Notes: generated from the sequence alone by a model not told the origin. A stretch of 64,000 nt of DNA from Bradyrhizobium jicamae (GCF_018130695.1 NZ_JAFCJX010000021.1:62001-126000), one strand, 5' to 3'; numbered from the stretch's first letter, positions 52,895 through 62,664 are shown. Made by a program: numbers and translations.

Positions 52895-54517
52895 TCAGCG
52901 CAGCGAGGCGGTGCGCATCACGAACGACTGGGTGGCCAGCGTCGCGGTGGCGGAGCCGGAGAAGCGGTCGCAGGTCATGCCCATCATCGGATCATCCGAG
53001 AAGGTCATGGCGATCGTCGCCTGCGGCTTGATGAAGTGGGTGCGCATCAGGCTCATATTGTTGTCGCCGAGCATCGTGGTCAGCATGCCCGTGCTCGCGC
53101 TCGGCGCCAGCATCACGACGCGCATCCAGATGTCGTTGCCCTTGGCGGCGGCGATCCGGGCCGAGGCCGTGACGATGCCCGCGCCCTGGGCGCCCTTTGG
53201 AATCACCGTGTTGATCTCAGTCGGGGCGATTGCGGCGTTGCGGGCCGGGCGGCCGTTGCGCGGCATCGGCAGCGAGGCGGCGACGATGTTGCTGCGATCG
53301 GTCGGCGAGGCCGCAGCCGGCGCATAGGCCAGCGCCTTGTTGACGCTCTCGGAGACGCTGGCGGTCGACTGCGGATCGCTCGCGCTGCCGACGGCTTCGC
53401 GGGCCCTGAGCGCGGCGAGCTGCGCCGGCGAGGCCTGCTTCGGCGTCGCCTGGTCATCGCCCCAGAAGCCGCGGGCATTGATGATGTCGGCCGGCGATTG
53501 CGGCTTCGGCTCGCCCTTGTCGGCGGACGCGGTCTCGGTTGCGGGCTTGGCCTTCGGCGCCGGAACGATCTGCGCGTCAGCCGCGGCGAGCTGGATGGTC
53601 GCGGCGATCTGCGGTTTTGCGCGCGGCATCGGAATCGGATCGGCGGACTTGGTATCGGCGGACTTGTTATCAGCCGACTTGGCGGCCGCGACGACAACCG
53701 GTGCTGGCTTGTCGTTGGCAGCGGAGGCGCCTGCCTCCTCGTCGTCCTCGCTCGACTTGCCGCCCTTGAACAGCCTGGCGAACAGGCTCGGCTTGCTGAT
53801 GGTGGCGGCATTGTCGCCATTGCCGCGGCGCTCGATGTCGGCCCGGGCCAGCTCATAACCCTTCAGCGGCGTGCCGTCGGTCGGCAGATGCACGGTGCGG
53901 CCATCCGGGAACACCCGGACCAACTGCTCGCGGGTCATGCGCGGCCAGTGGCGGATGCTGCCGGTGTCGAGATGGACGAAGGGCGATCCCGAGGTCGGGT
54001 AGAAGCCGACGCCGCCGCGCTGCAGGCGCAGGCCGGCGGCACGGATCTGCTCCAGCGGCACGCCGGGAATGAAGAAGTCCATCGCATGCCCCAGCATGTG
54101 CTGGCTGTGGCGCGCCACGCCCGAGGAGCGGCGGCGGAGCATGGCGTTGGTGGCGGGGGAGCGGTAGGAGGAGATGATCTGGATCGGCTGCTTGCCGTCG
54201 ACATCGCGATAGACTTCCCAGAGGATGTCGAACAGGTGACGGTCCATCACCGTCTCGTCCTGATTGCGCCAGTCGCGGAGGTAGTGATTGAGCTGCTTCA
54301 GCGCGGCCTCGTCGTAGCGACCATCGCGCTTGAAGGTGACGGTGAGGTCTTCGCCGGAATGGGTGTGGTGGAAGGAGAGGGTGCGGGTCTCGTTCAGCGC
54401 GGCGGCGTCGTGAACCGAGCCGGCGCCGGCCAGCAGCAACAGCGAAGCGAGACCGAATTGATATCCGGTCTTCGGCAACGACAGCGATTTGCAGCGGCGT
54501 GCGAGAACAGCCAGCAC
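52895..54517 (-). CDS. DUF882/YcbK-type M15 peptidase family protein
   Basis: This 540-residue protein has a signal peptide, then the DUF882 domain (about 45-200) with ISSYRSPATNAMLRRRSSGV and the zinc-site motif HSQHMLGHAMDF (about 133-145), then HLDTGSIRHW. The C-terminal 300 residues are low-complexity alanine/lysine/proline-rich. E. coli YcbK (MepK) is a DUF882 endopeptidase that cuts 3-3 crosslinks made by L,D-transpeptidases. The L,D-transpeptidase gene is directly upstream, the same order as ycbB-ycbK. Confidence 0.9.
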   Translation of the reverse strand: MLAVLARRCKSLSLPKTGYQFGLASLLLLAGAGSVHDAAALNETRTLSFHHTHSGEDLTVTFKRDGRYDEAALKQLNHYLRDWRNQDETVMDRHLFDILWEVYRDVDGKQPIQIISSYRSPATNAMLRRRSSGVARHSQHMLGHAMDFFIPGVPLEQIRAAGLRLQRGGVGFYPTSGSPFVHLDTGSIRHWPRMTREQLVRVFPDGRTVHLPTDGTPLKGYELARADIERRGNGDNAATISKPSLFARLFKGGKSSEDDEEAGASAANDKPAPVVVAAAKSADNKSADTKSADPIPMPRAKPQIAATIQLAAADAQIVPAPKAKPATETASADKGEPKPQSPADIINARGFWGDDQATPKQASPAQLAALRAREAVGSASDPQSTASVSESVNKALAYAPAAASPTDRSNIVAASLPMPRNGRPARNAAIAPTEINTVIPKGAQGAGIVTASARIAAAKGNDIWMRVVMLAPSASTGMLTTMLGDNNMSLMRTHFIKPQATIAMTFSDDPMMGMTCDRFSGSATATLATQSFVMRTASLR

Positions 54518-54710
54518 TCTGAGCCCACCCAGTCGACGAGCGTTCAGTTGGCTCCTTCGCAGACCCCCTGCGAAAGACGGTGAACGCTTTCTTAAAGCGG
54601 GAGGGTTAACCGAGGTTTACCGACCCGCCCCCAAGTTAGCCTTAACTAACCGGTCGAGTGTGGCGAAAAAGTGCTCGGTGCCGATATAGAGATGGATAAT
54701 GGTTAACGTA

Positions 54711-54740
54711 AACGGTCCCGCCTTTGGGGGCGAGACCGTT
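54711..54740. terminator. Hairpin between the L,D-transpeptidase and DUF882 genes
   Basis: AACGGTCCCGCC and GGCGAGACCGTT form a 12-bp stem with one mismatch, downstream of the transpeptidase stop. It lacks a clear T-run and may attenuate rather than terminate. Confidence 0.45.
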
Positions 54741-54785
54741 GATTTCGCTTCAAAATTGACCGGAATCGGGCTCGGCTCGGCCTGA

Positions 54786-57008
54786 TTAACGGGTGAACAC
54801 CCGCCGCGGCTGCTGCGGCTGGCCCCGGCGTCCTACGGGTGCCGGCGGGGTCAACGACGGGCCGCCGAACAGGCGCTCGAAGAACGACGGGCCGGACGAC
54901 GAGTAGCCTGAGTTGTCGCTGGCGAAGTTCACGCCGGCCGGAATGTTGGCGCCCGACGGCCGCGAGTAGCTCGGCTGCGAATGCGCGACCACCATCTCGA
55001 GGTCCTTGCCGCGGTTGTTCTTCATCAGCGACAGCATGGTGGCGTCGCGGCCGTAGATGTCCTTGCGGAATTGCAGCTTGCCGGCATCGTCCACGAACGC
55101 GGTCTGGTAGGTGATGTTGACCGGGATCGGTGTCGGGAATTTCAGGTCGACCTCACCCGAGCCGTACATGCTGCGAATGCGCTCGGGCGTGTAGCGGCTG
55201 CCGTCGGGCATCGTGATGTTGAGCAGCACGGAGGCGTACTGATCCGGATACTGCACGCGCATGCAGCCGTGGCTGTAGGCGCGCTCTTCCTTGGCGAACA
55301 GGTTCTTGTCCGGCGTGTCGTGCTGATAGACCAGAAACTTGTTCGGGAAGTTGAAGCGGATGCGGCCCAGCGCATTGGCCTCACCCGGCGGCTGCGAGAT
55401 GTGCACCGAACCGTCGCGGTTGCGCTCCAGCCGCAGGCCCATGCGCTGCAGCACCGTCGGGTCCTGCTGCAGGGCCGGCAGATACTCATTGTAGACGATC
55501 GAGGGCGGCACGTTCCAGGTCGGGTTGACCGTGATGTACTTCATCGTCTCGGTCAGCAGCGGGGTTGCGTGCTGGCCCGGCTTGCCGGTCACGACGCGCG
55601 TGGTCCAGGCCTGCGCGCCGTTGTGCATCACCTTCAGCGTGTAGTCCGGGATGTTCAGGATGACATAGGCGTTGCCAAGGTTGGACGCGCCGAGCTGGCG
55701 CGGCAGCCAGCGCCAGCGCTCCATGTTGACCAGCACGGTATCGATCTGCTTGTCGCGCTTCGGGCTGTTCAGCGCCTTGACCGTCTTGTCGTCGAGGACG
55801 CCGGTCGGCTTCAGATCGGCGCTGTTCTGGAATTTCTCGACCGCCGTGGCGACGGCGGCATCGTACTTGGTGCTCTGCGGATCCTCGGTGATGCCGAGCT
55901 TGGCGCGCAGGTCAGGCACGCGCGGGTCGTCCATCTCGACCGCGGCCTGCTTCTTGCGAGCCGGGACGTATTTCAGCGCCGGACCGTCGGCGATCTGCAC
56001 CACCGGGCCTTCGCCCTGACCGCGCAGCTCGGCGAGCTTCTTCTTCAGTTCCTTGTAGAGCTTGTGCGGCGGGTTGTAGCCGTCGAGCGCGGCGGAGGCG
56101 TCCTTCGCCGAGGTCACGTTGGCCAGCACTTCCGCCGGATCGGTCGGATGCTCGGGATAGAGGATGTCGGCGGACACCTGCGACCAGTGCATGCGGCCGC
56201 TCTGCGCCTGGCGCGCATAGTCGAGCATGCTGGCGGTGAGCTTCAGCTCGGCATCGGCCATCGCATCGGGCGAGCTGGCGGCCGCGAAATCCGGCACCGG
56301 ATAGTCGGACGGATTGAGGCCGTCCGAGCCGGCGTCCTTCAGCCGCGCGATCACGCCCTTGCCGGTCTCGGTGAGCTTGCCGGCTTGCGTGAACACCGGC
56401 GCGTAGTCGCGCGCGGAATAGAACTTCTCGACGGCCGCGCGCTCGGTCTTGCGATCGAAGGTGCGCAGCGTCTTGCTGGCGAGCAGCTCGCGCAGCTTGT
56501 CGGCGACCGGCTGGTCCTCGGCGGGTACGTTGCTCGCGGCCTTCACCGGCTCCTTGGCGGGTTCGGCGGCGGGAGCCGCAGCCGTTGCGGGGGCAGGTGC
56601 TGCGGCGGGGGCCGTTGCGGTGGCCGGAGCGGGAGCAGCAGCCGGTGCGACGGCGGTGTCGGACTTCGGCGCTTCCGCGGGCTTGCCGTCGGTGGCGGGC
56701 GTGGTTGCGACGTCGGCCGGCTTGGGCTCAGCTGCCTTCGGCTCCGGTGCTTTCGCAGCCGTCGCCGCCTCGGCCGGCTTGCTGTCGGAAACTGTCGCCG
56801 TCGTATCGGCCTTGAAATCGCCGGCGGTCGGCGGCGGCACGTTGGCGGGCTCGGGGCGGGGGATCGCTGCGTCGATTGCAAGTTCCGCGGCGCTGGCGCG
56901 AGGCGTGCTCTGCGCGAAGGCTGAGGTCGCGGACACCGTGAGGAAGGTCGCCGCGACGGCCATCAGTACGCGGTCAAATCCCCGACGGTTGTTCGAACAG
57001 TCACGCAT
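54786..57008 (-). CDS. L,D-transpeptidase (YcbB/LdtD-like)
   Basis: This 740-residue protein has a signal peptide (VLMAVAATFLTVSATSAFAQ), an alanine/proline/lysine-rich region (about 30-180), a scaffold domain (ADKLRELLASKTLRTF onward) and a peptidoglycan-binding module (SADLKPTGVLDDKTVKALNS). The YkuD catalytic domain has the nucleophile in YSHGCMRVQYPD (about residue 580). It forms 3-3 crosslinks in peptidoglycan. The ATG at 57008 gives the best signal peptide, with GGGGGTGAGATA upstream. The low-complexity region is much longer than in E. coli. Confidence 0.92.
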   Translation of the reverse strand: MRDCSNNRRGFDRVLMAVAATFLTVSATSAFAQSTPRASAAELAIDAAIPRPEPANVPPPTAGDFKADTTATVSDSKPAEAATAAKAPEPKAAEPKPADVATTPATDGKPAEAPKSDTAVAPAAAPAPATATAPAAAPAPATAAAPAAEPAKEPVKAASNVPAEDQPVADKLRELLASKTLRTFDRKTERAAVEKFYSARDYAPVFTQAGKLTETGKGVIARLKDAGSDGLNPSDYPVPDFAAASSPDAMADAELKLTASMLDYARQAQSGRMHWSQVSADILYPEHPTDPAEVLANVTSAKDASAALDGYNPPHKLYKELKKKLAELRGQGEGPVVQIADGPALKYVPARKKQAAVEMDDPRVPDLRAKLGITEDPQSTKYDAAVATAVEKFQNSADLKPTGVLDDKTVKALNSPKRDKQIDTVLVNMERWRWLPRQLGASNLGNAYVILNIPDYTLKVMHNGAQAWTTRVVTGKPGQHATPLLTETMKYITVNPTWNVPPSIVYNEYLPALQQDPTVLQRMGLRLERNRDGSVHISQPPGEANALGRIRFNFPNKFLVYQHDTPDKNLFAKEERAYSHGCMRVQYPDQYASVLLNITMPDGSRYTPERIRSMYGSGEVDLKFPTPIPVNITYQTAFVDDAGKLQFRKDIYGRDATMLSLMKNNRGKDLEMVVAHSQPSYSRPSGANIPAGVNFASDNSGYSSSGPSFFERLFGGPSLTPPAPVGRRGQPQQPRRVFTR

Positions 57009-57353
57009 TATCTCACCCCCTGGGCGACACTGCCCCGGCACGGGAACAGTTCAAATCAGTGATTGGTTTCTCAAGCTCGCGCGAAAACGTTGGACTCACC
57101 GAGAACGTAGGTCTCACTTTGTCAAATTTCAGAACGCCTGCACGCAACGAACGCAGACGATACATGGGCCCCTTTCATGCAGCCAGCGCCATGCGGGGCA
57201 ACTCACGACAAACTGACCTCAAACAGGCCGGATTTATTCCGACTTGTGCGGTTTTGCCACGCAGCCCGACATTTGTCTGTCACCGCCAAGCCACGGTTCG
57301 AAAGGTTCCGCCGGGCGTGGCCTCGGGGCCACCATGCCGTTGGCGTCACACGA
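57009..57353. other. Intergenic region upstream of the L,D-transpeptidase gene
   Basis: These 345 bases separate two same-strand genes and have no recognisable gene. No clear promoter or terminator was assigned. It includes a CACTTTGTC/TTGTCAAATTTC AT-richer stretch (about 57115-57130) that could hold the promoter. Confidence 0.4.
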
Positions 57354-58841
57354 CTAGTTCGTCTCGCCACCACGTTCATCGGCCGCAGCTTCGTCGAGCT
57401 TGCGGTACAGGGTCGAGCGGCCGATCTTCAACCGACGCGCGACTTCCGACATCTGTCCGCGGTAGTGCGAGATCGCAAAGCGGATGATCTCGTTCTCGAG
57501 CTCCTCCAGCGGCCGTACTTCTCCGGATACGTTCAGCATTGCGAGGTTGCCTGCGGTGGGCATGGGAGCAAGAGGTATTTCGTTACCGGAGTTCATCGCC
57601 GGCGCGGTCGAGGGCGACACCACCAGCGGCTCGCCATGCAGGGCCTTGCCTTCGGAGGCCACATGGAAGCTCGCCTGCGGGAAATCGCCGAGCGCGAGCT
57701 GGTCGCCTTCGCTCAGCACCACCGCGCGATACACCGTGTTTTCGAGCTGGCGGATGTTGCCGGGCCAGTCGAGCTGCGCGAGATGCGCCATCGCCTCGCC
57801 GCTGATGCCGGTGATGTTGCGATTCTCCTCCGCACAAAAACGCGCGAGGAAATGCCGCAGCAGATGCGGGATGTCCTCGCGGCGCTGGCGCAGCGGCGGG
57901 ATCGTCACCGGCAGCACGTGCAGGCGGTAGAACAGATCCTCGCGGAATTGGCCGCCCTTCACGAGGTCGAGCAGTTTGCGATTGGTCGCCGAGATGATGC
58001 GGACGTCGACCTTCACCGGCTTGCGGCCACCGACGGCTTCGACGGTGCCTTCCTGCAGTGCGCGCAGCAGCTTCACCTGCGCGGTGAGCGGCAATTCGCC
58101 GACCTCGTCGAGGAACAGCGTGCCGCCATGGGCTTCGAGGAATTTGCCCTGGTGCTTCTCGGTGGCGCCGGTGAAGGCGCCCTTCTCATGGCCGAACAGG
58201 ATCGATTCCACGAGATTGTCCGGGATCGCGCCGCAGTTCACCGCGACGAACGGCTTCGATTTGCGCTCGCTGCTGCCGTGGATGGCGCGGGCGAACAGCT
58301 CCTTGCCGACGCCGGATTCGCCTTCGATCAGCACCGGAATGGCGGAGGAGGCCGCCTTCTGCGCGGTGCGCAGCACGCCGGTCATGGTCTCGCTGCGGGT
58401 GATGATGTCGGAGAAGGTCAGCCGGCCCTCGCGGCTGTGGCGGATGCGCTGCAATTCGCCCTTCAGCGCCGAGGCGTTGAGCGCGTTGCGGAGCGAGACC
58501 TGCAGCCGCTCGAAGCTGGCCGGCTTGACCACGAAATCCTGCGCGCCGGCGCGCATCGCCGACACCACGTTGTCGATGCCGCCATGCGCGGTCTGCACGA
58601 TGACGGGGACGTTCAAACCAGATTCACGAAGCTTTGCGAGGACTCCGAGACCGTCGAGGCCGGGCATCACGAGGTCGAGCACGACAGCGTCGATGGTATG
58701 GGCTTCGGAGGCAGTCAATGCCGCGATCGCGGCGTCGCCGCTATCGACGACGAGGGCCTCATAGCCGCACTTCTGCACCATGTTTTCAACCAAACGGCGC
58801 TGTACGGCGTCGTCATCGGCGATCAAAATGGTGGCAGCCAT
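57354..58841 (-). CDS. NtrC-family sigma-54-dependent response regulator
   Basis: This 495-residue protein has a receiver domain (residues 1-120) with the acidic pocket IADDD, phospho-acceptor D56 in VVLDLVMPG and the lysine in VVKPASF. The AAA+ domain has GESGVGKE, the sigma-54 contact loop GAFTGA and LFLDEVGELP. A C-terminal Fis-type HTH follows (MSEVARRLKIGRSTLYRKLD). No histidine kinase gene adjoins, so it is an orphan here. The target is unknown; the L,D-transpeptidase gene lies downstream on the same strand. Confidence 0.94.
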   Translation of the reverse strand: MAATILIADDDAVQRRLVENMVQKCGYEALVVDSGDAAIAALTASEAHTIDAVVLDLVMPGLDGLGVLAKLRESGLNVPVIVQTAHGGIDNVVSAMRAGAQDFVVKPASFERLQVSLRNALNASALKGELQRIRHSREGRLTFSDIITRSETMTGVLRTAQKAASSAIPVLIEGESGVGKELFARAIHGSSERKSKPFVAVNCGAIPDNLVESILFGHEKGAFTGATEKHQGKFLEAHGGTLFLDEVGELPLTAQVKLLRALQEGTVEAVGGRKPVKVDVRIISATNRKLLDLVKGGQFREDLFYRLHVLPVTIPPLRQRREDIPHLLRHFLARFCAEENRNITGISGEAMAHLAQLDWPGNIRQLENTVYRAVVLSEGDQLALGDFPQASFHVASEGKALHGEPLVVSPSTAPAMNSGNEIPLAPMPTAGNLAMLNVSGEVRPLEELENEIIRFAISHYRGQMSEVARRLKIGRSTLYRKLDEAAADERGGETN

Positions 58842-59013
58842 GGTTTTCCCCGCACGTTACGATTATCTGTCTCGAATCGGGGCAATGTCGCCGATGCCGA
58901 TTAACGCACTCTTAAACGTTGCCATCCCGCCGTCTTTCCGCTGCCGCCGTGCTTCCGAACGAAGTCTCTCCGACTGAACCTTCTCTCCGGCTGAACCCAA
59001 GGTTACGAACAAG

Positions 59014-60903
59014 ATGACCTCGCGCTCCAAAACCGCTCTCCGCAAAACGGCCGCCCTTCGCAAGACGACCGCACAACGCAAATCAACGGCGACCCGGCCT
59101 ACAGCGAAATCGAAAGCCGCGAGCAAGTCCGGCAAACTGCCGGAATGGAATCTCGCGGATCTCTATTCCGGGATCGACGCGCCAGAAGTCGCGCGTGATT
59201 TGCAGAAGATGGATGCAGATTGCGTCGCGTTTGAGACCGACTACAAGGGCAAGCTCGCCGATTACGTGGCTCGCAACGACGGTGGCAAATGGCTCGCCGA
59301 AGCGGTGCGGCGCTATGAGGCGATCGACGATCTTGCAGGCCGCTTAGGCTCTTACGCGGGTCTCGTGCATGCCGGCGACAGCGTCGACCCCGCTATTTCA
59401 AAGTTTTATGGCGACGTCTCGGAGCGGCTCACGGCGGCGTCGGTGCATTTGCTGTTCTTCCAGCTCGAGCTCAATCGCGTTGACGATGATGTGATCGAGC
59501 GCGCGATGCAGGCGGCCGAGCTCGGCCACTACCGTCCCTGGATCGAGGATCTGCGCAAGGACAAGCCGTACCAGCTCGAGGATCGCGTCGAGCAGCTGTT
59601 CCACGAAAAGGCGCAGAGCGGCTATGCCGCGTGGAATCGCATGTTCGACCAGACCATCTCGGGCCTGCGCTTCAAGGTCGGCGGAAAGGAGCTTGCGATC
59701 GAGCCGACGCTCAACCTGTTGCAGGACAAGGCCGGCGACAAGCGCAAGGCCGCGGCGCAGGCGCTGGCAAAAACCTTCAAGGGCAATGAGCGCACCTTTG
59801 CGCTGGTCACCAACACGCTCGCCAAGGACAAGGAGATCTCCGACCGCTGGCGCGGTTTCCAGGATGTCGCCGACTCCCGCCATCTCAACAACCGCGTCGA
59901 GCGCGAGGTGGTCGATGCGCTGGTTGCTTCGGTGCGCGCCGCCTATCCGAAACTCTCGCACCGCTATTACGCGCTGAAGGCGGGCTGGTTCAAAAAGAGG
60001 AAGCTGGCGCATTGGGACCGCAACGCGCCGCTGCCGTTCGCGGCCACCGGCACCATCGACTGGCCCGAGGCGCGCAACATGGTGCTGTCGGCCTATCGCG
60101 GCTTCTCGCCGCGCATGGCCGAGATCGCCGAGCGCTTCTTCACCGATCGATGGATCGACGCGCCGGTGCGTCCCGGCAAGGCGCCGGGTGCGTTCTCGCA
60201 TCCGACCACACCGTCGGCACATCCCTATGTGCTGATGAACTACCAGGGCAAGCCGCGCGACGTGATGACGCTCGCGCACGAGCTCGGTCATGGCGTGCAC
60301 CAGGTGCTGGCGGCGAAGAACGGCGCGCTGATGGCGCCGACGCCGCTGACGCTGGCCGAGACTGCCAGCGTGTTCGGCGAGATGCTGACCTTCAAACGGC
60401 TGCTGTCCCAGACCAAACATGCGAAACAGCGCCAGGCGCTGCTCGCGGGCAAGGTCGAGGACATGATCAACACCGTGGTGCGGCAGATCGCGTTCTATTC
60501 CTTCGAGCGCGCGGTCCATACCGAGCGCCGGAACGGCGAGCTCACCGCGCAGCGCCTCGGCGAGATCTGGCTCAGCGTGCAGGGCGAGAGCCTTGGGCCG
60601 GCGATCGAGATCAAGCCGGGCTACGAGACGTTCTGGATGTACATCCCGCACTTCATCCATTCGCCGTTCTACGTCTACGCCTATGCATTCGGCGATTGCC
60701 TGGTGAACTCGCTCTATGCGGTCTACGAGCACGCCACCGAAGGCTTTGCCGAGCGCTATCTCGACATGCTCGCGGCCGGCGGCACCAAGCATTATTCCGA
60801 GCTGCTCCGGCCGTTCGGGCTCGATGCGAAGGATCCGAAGTTCTGGGACGGTGGTCTGTCCGTCATATCAGGCATGATCGACGAGCTCGAGACGATGGGC
60901 TGA
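59014..60903 (+). CDS. pepF: Oligoendopeptidase F (M3 family)
   Basis: This 629-residue M3 metallopeptidase has the zinc motif HELGHGVHQ (HExxH near residue 421) and the downstream glutamate in TASVFGEMLTF. The first 45 residues are an arginine/lysine/threonine-rich extension (TALRKTAALRKTTAQRKSTA) not found in most homologues. It degrades short peptides in the cytoplasm. An internal start after the extension is possible, but no better ribosome site was seen. Confidence 0.93.
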   Translation: MTSRSKTALRKTAALRKTTAQRKSTATRPTAKSKAASKSGKLPEWNLADLYSGIDAPEVARDLQKMDADCVAFETDYKGKLADYVARNDGGKWLAEAVRRYEAIDDLAGRLGSYAGLVHAGDSVDPAISKFYGDVSERLTAASVHLLFFQLELNRVDDDVIERAMQAAELGHYRPWIEDLRKDKPYQLEDRVEQLFHEKAQSGYAAWNRMFDQTISGLRFKVGGKELAIEPTLNLLQDKAGDKRKAAAQALAKTFKGNERTFALVTNTLAKDKEISDRWRGFQDVADSRHLNNRVEREVVDALVASVRAAYPKLSHRYYALKAGWFKKRKLAHWDRNAPLPFAATGTIDWPEARNMVLSAYRGFSPRMAEIAERFFTDRWIDAPVRPGKAPGAFSHPTTPSAHPYVLMNYQGKPRDVMTLAHELGHGVHQVLAAKNGALMAPTPLTLAETASVFGEMLTFKRLLSQTKHAKQRQALLAGKVEDMINTVVRQIAFYSFERAVHTERRNGELTAQRLGEIWLSVQGESLGPAIEIKPGYETFWMYIPHFIHSPFYVYAYAFGDCLVNSLYAVYEHATEGFAERYLDMLAAGGTKHYSELLRPFGLDAKDPKFWDGGLSVISGMIDELETMG

Positions 60904-60924
60904 TCAGCCCATCGCCTCGTTGCA

Positions 60925-61707
60925 TCAGACGCGCTGGTCCGCGCTGCGGCCGAGGCTGCCGGGCCCGGCTGCCGCTGCGTTGACGTCGACGAAGCCGAGC
61001 ATCGCGCCGAGCCGGTCGCTGGCCGGCTGGTCGAAGCCCGCCGCGCCTTCGAAGGTCGCGGGATTGCGGAAGGTGCCGAACAGGATGTCCCAGATCGGGA
61101 GGTCGCCGTAATTATAGGCGTGCACGTCGCGCTGGTGATGGATGCAGTGCGCCTCCGGCCGCTGGATCAGATAGCCGAGCCATTGCGGCGTGCGGATATT
61201 CATGTGCTGGAAGTAGCCGTAGAACGCGGCGATGTAGCCGGTCAGCGCGGCGGCCACCGGATCGAGCCCGAGCACCAGCGTGGTGGTCACAGTCGCGATG
61301 GCGAAGAACGCGAACGTCTCCAGCGGATGAAACAGGGCGGCGCCTGACATGTCGACGCGCTGCGGGCTGTGATGGATCTGGTGGAAGAGGCGCCACATCA
61401 GCGGGAAGGTGTGGGCGCTGCGGTGCCAGGCATAACTGACCAGCGAGACTACGGCATAGCCGAGCGCGGCGCCGCCGATCACGCCGAGGCTTTCCAGATT
61501 CATCAGCCGGTGCTGCGCCAGCCACGGCTCCGGGATCAGCAGCGGCGTCAGCGCCGCCATCAGGCCCTGCACGATCAGGAACAGCAGGCCCTTCAGCCGC
61601 CAATAGGAAATCACGGGAAACTGCCGCGCCGGAAACAGCGTCTCGATGCCGAGCATCACGAGATAGGTGACGGGGACGAGCAGGCCAAACACATCGACTG
61701 CAGACAT
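60925..61707 (-). CDS. Sterol desaturase/fatty acid hydroxylase family protein
   Basis: This 260-residue integral membrane di-iron protein has the histidine boxes WHRSAH (HxxxH), FHQIHHSP (HxxHH) and CIHHQRDVH (HxxHH), and about four membrane segments. It hydroxylates or desaturates a lipid substrate with oxygen; the substrate is unknown. The ATG at 61707 has GGAGG 6 bases upstream. The promoter region holds two palindromic operators shared with the divergent TetR gene. Confidence 0.92.
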   Translation of the reverse strand: MSAVDVFGLLVPVTYLVMLGIETLFPARQFPVISYWRLKGLLFLIVQGLMAALTPLLIPEPWLAQHRLMNLESLGVIGGAALGYAVVSLVSYAWHRSAHTFPLMWRLFHQIHHSPQRVDMSGAALFHPLETFAFFAIATVTTTLVLGLDPVAAALTGYIAAFYGYFQHMNIRTPQWLGYLIQRPEAHCIHHQRDVHAYNYGDLPIWDILFGTFRNPATFEGAAGFDQPASDRLGAMLGFVDVNAAAAGPGSLGRSADQRV

Positions 61708-61720
61708 CAGTGCCTCCAAC

Positions 61721-61733
61721 CTTACAGTGTAAG
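61721..61733. promoter_or_regulatory. Predicted operator 1: CTTACAGTGTAAG
   Basis: This perfect 13-bp palindrome lies 13 bases upstream of the desaturase start, between it and the divergent TetR gene, positioned to block transcription of the desaturase. A near copy is 32 bp away. Confidence 0.65.
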
Positions 61734-61752
61734 TCTGATTTCACGTTATAGC

Positions 61753-61765
61753 CTTCCAGTGTAAG
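61753..61765. promoter_or_regulatory. Predicted operator 2: CTTCCAGTGTAAG
   Basis: This copy of operator 1 differs at one base, 32 bp centre to centre (three helical turns), nearer the TetR gene. Two in-phase sites suggest cooperative binding by the TetR dimer. Confidence 0.6.
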
Positions 61766-61801
61766 GTTGCAAGCGAATCCTTATCGGGCGAGGGTGCTCA
61801 A

Positions 61802-62503
61802 TTGGCCAAATCGAAAGCGGCGCCGCGCCGCACGGCCGGCGGCTCACGAAAAAAGACCCAGACGCGGCCGGCCGCGGGGCTGTCGCGGGAGCGGATCGCA
61901 GCGGCCGCGATGGCGCTGGTCGACCGTGAGGGGCTGGATGCGCTGAGCACGCGCCGGCTCGGCAGCGAGCTCGGCTGCGAGGCGATGAGCATCTACCACC
62001 ACTTCCCCGGTAAGGCGCATCTGATGGACGCGCTGGTCGATCTGATGCTGGCGGAAGCCCGGGTGACGATGGCGGACGGATGGGATTGGCTGCAGCGCTT
62101 GCGCCACGCCGCCCACGGCTATCGCAACATGGCGCTGAAGCACCCGAAATTCTTTCCCTATTTCGCGATCCACCGTCTCAACACGCCGTCCGGCGTTGCC
62201 TTCATCAACGGCATCATCGGCATCTTGCGCGAGGCAGGCTTCTCCGACCGCGATGCGGCGACCTATTTTCGCGAGCTCGGCTACTATCTCACCGGCGCGG
62301 CGCTGGACGAGACGGCGGGTTACGCCAAGGGGCCGTCAGCCGCGGAACCCGTGTCCGGCGAAACCATCGCCGCGGATTTCAAGCATCTGGCGGCCGCCGC
62401 GCCCTATTTCCAGCCGCAGCATTTCCAGGCGACGTTCGAGACCGGGCTCGAGATCCTGCTGGAAGGGATTGCCCGCGCGCACCCGACGCGGTGTGGAGCA
62501 TAA
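61802..62503 (+). CDS. TetR-family regulator with TetR_C-type domain, divergent from the desaturase
   Basis: This 233-residue protein has a lysine/arginine-rich leader (about 30 residues), then the HTH LSTRRLGSELGCEAMSIYHH. The C-terminal part resembles the tetracycline-repressor C-domain subgroup (HPKFFPYFAIHRLNTPSGVA, YYLTGAALDE). The start is a TTG at 61802 with GAGGG about 8 bases upstream; a later start would remove only the basic leader. It is likely the repressor for the CTTACAGTGTAAG sites. Confidence 0.88.
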   Translation: MAKSKAAPRRTAGGSRKKTQTRPAAGLSRERIAAAAMALVDREGLDALSTRRLGSELGCEAMSIYHHFPGKAHLMDALVDLMLAEARVTMADGWDWLQRLRHAAHGYRNMALKHPKFFPYFAIHRLNTPSGVAFINGIIGILREAGFSDRDAATYFRELGYYLTGAALDETAGYAKGPSAAEPVSGETIAADFKHLAAAAPYFQPQHFQATFETGLEILLEGIARAHPTRCGA

Positions 62504-62664
62504 AACATCTGTCGACCGATGCGGTCAGGCCGCTACCATTCGGAGCTCATTGGCATTTTGACAATTGGCATTCCGAATGACCCCATAGGGAGGGTGCCGT
62601 TGCCCTGCCTGCTTGTTTGCGGTATGCGACGCCTAGGAAGCGAACTTTCTGACTGGGGACATCA

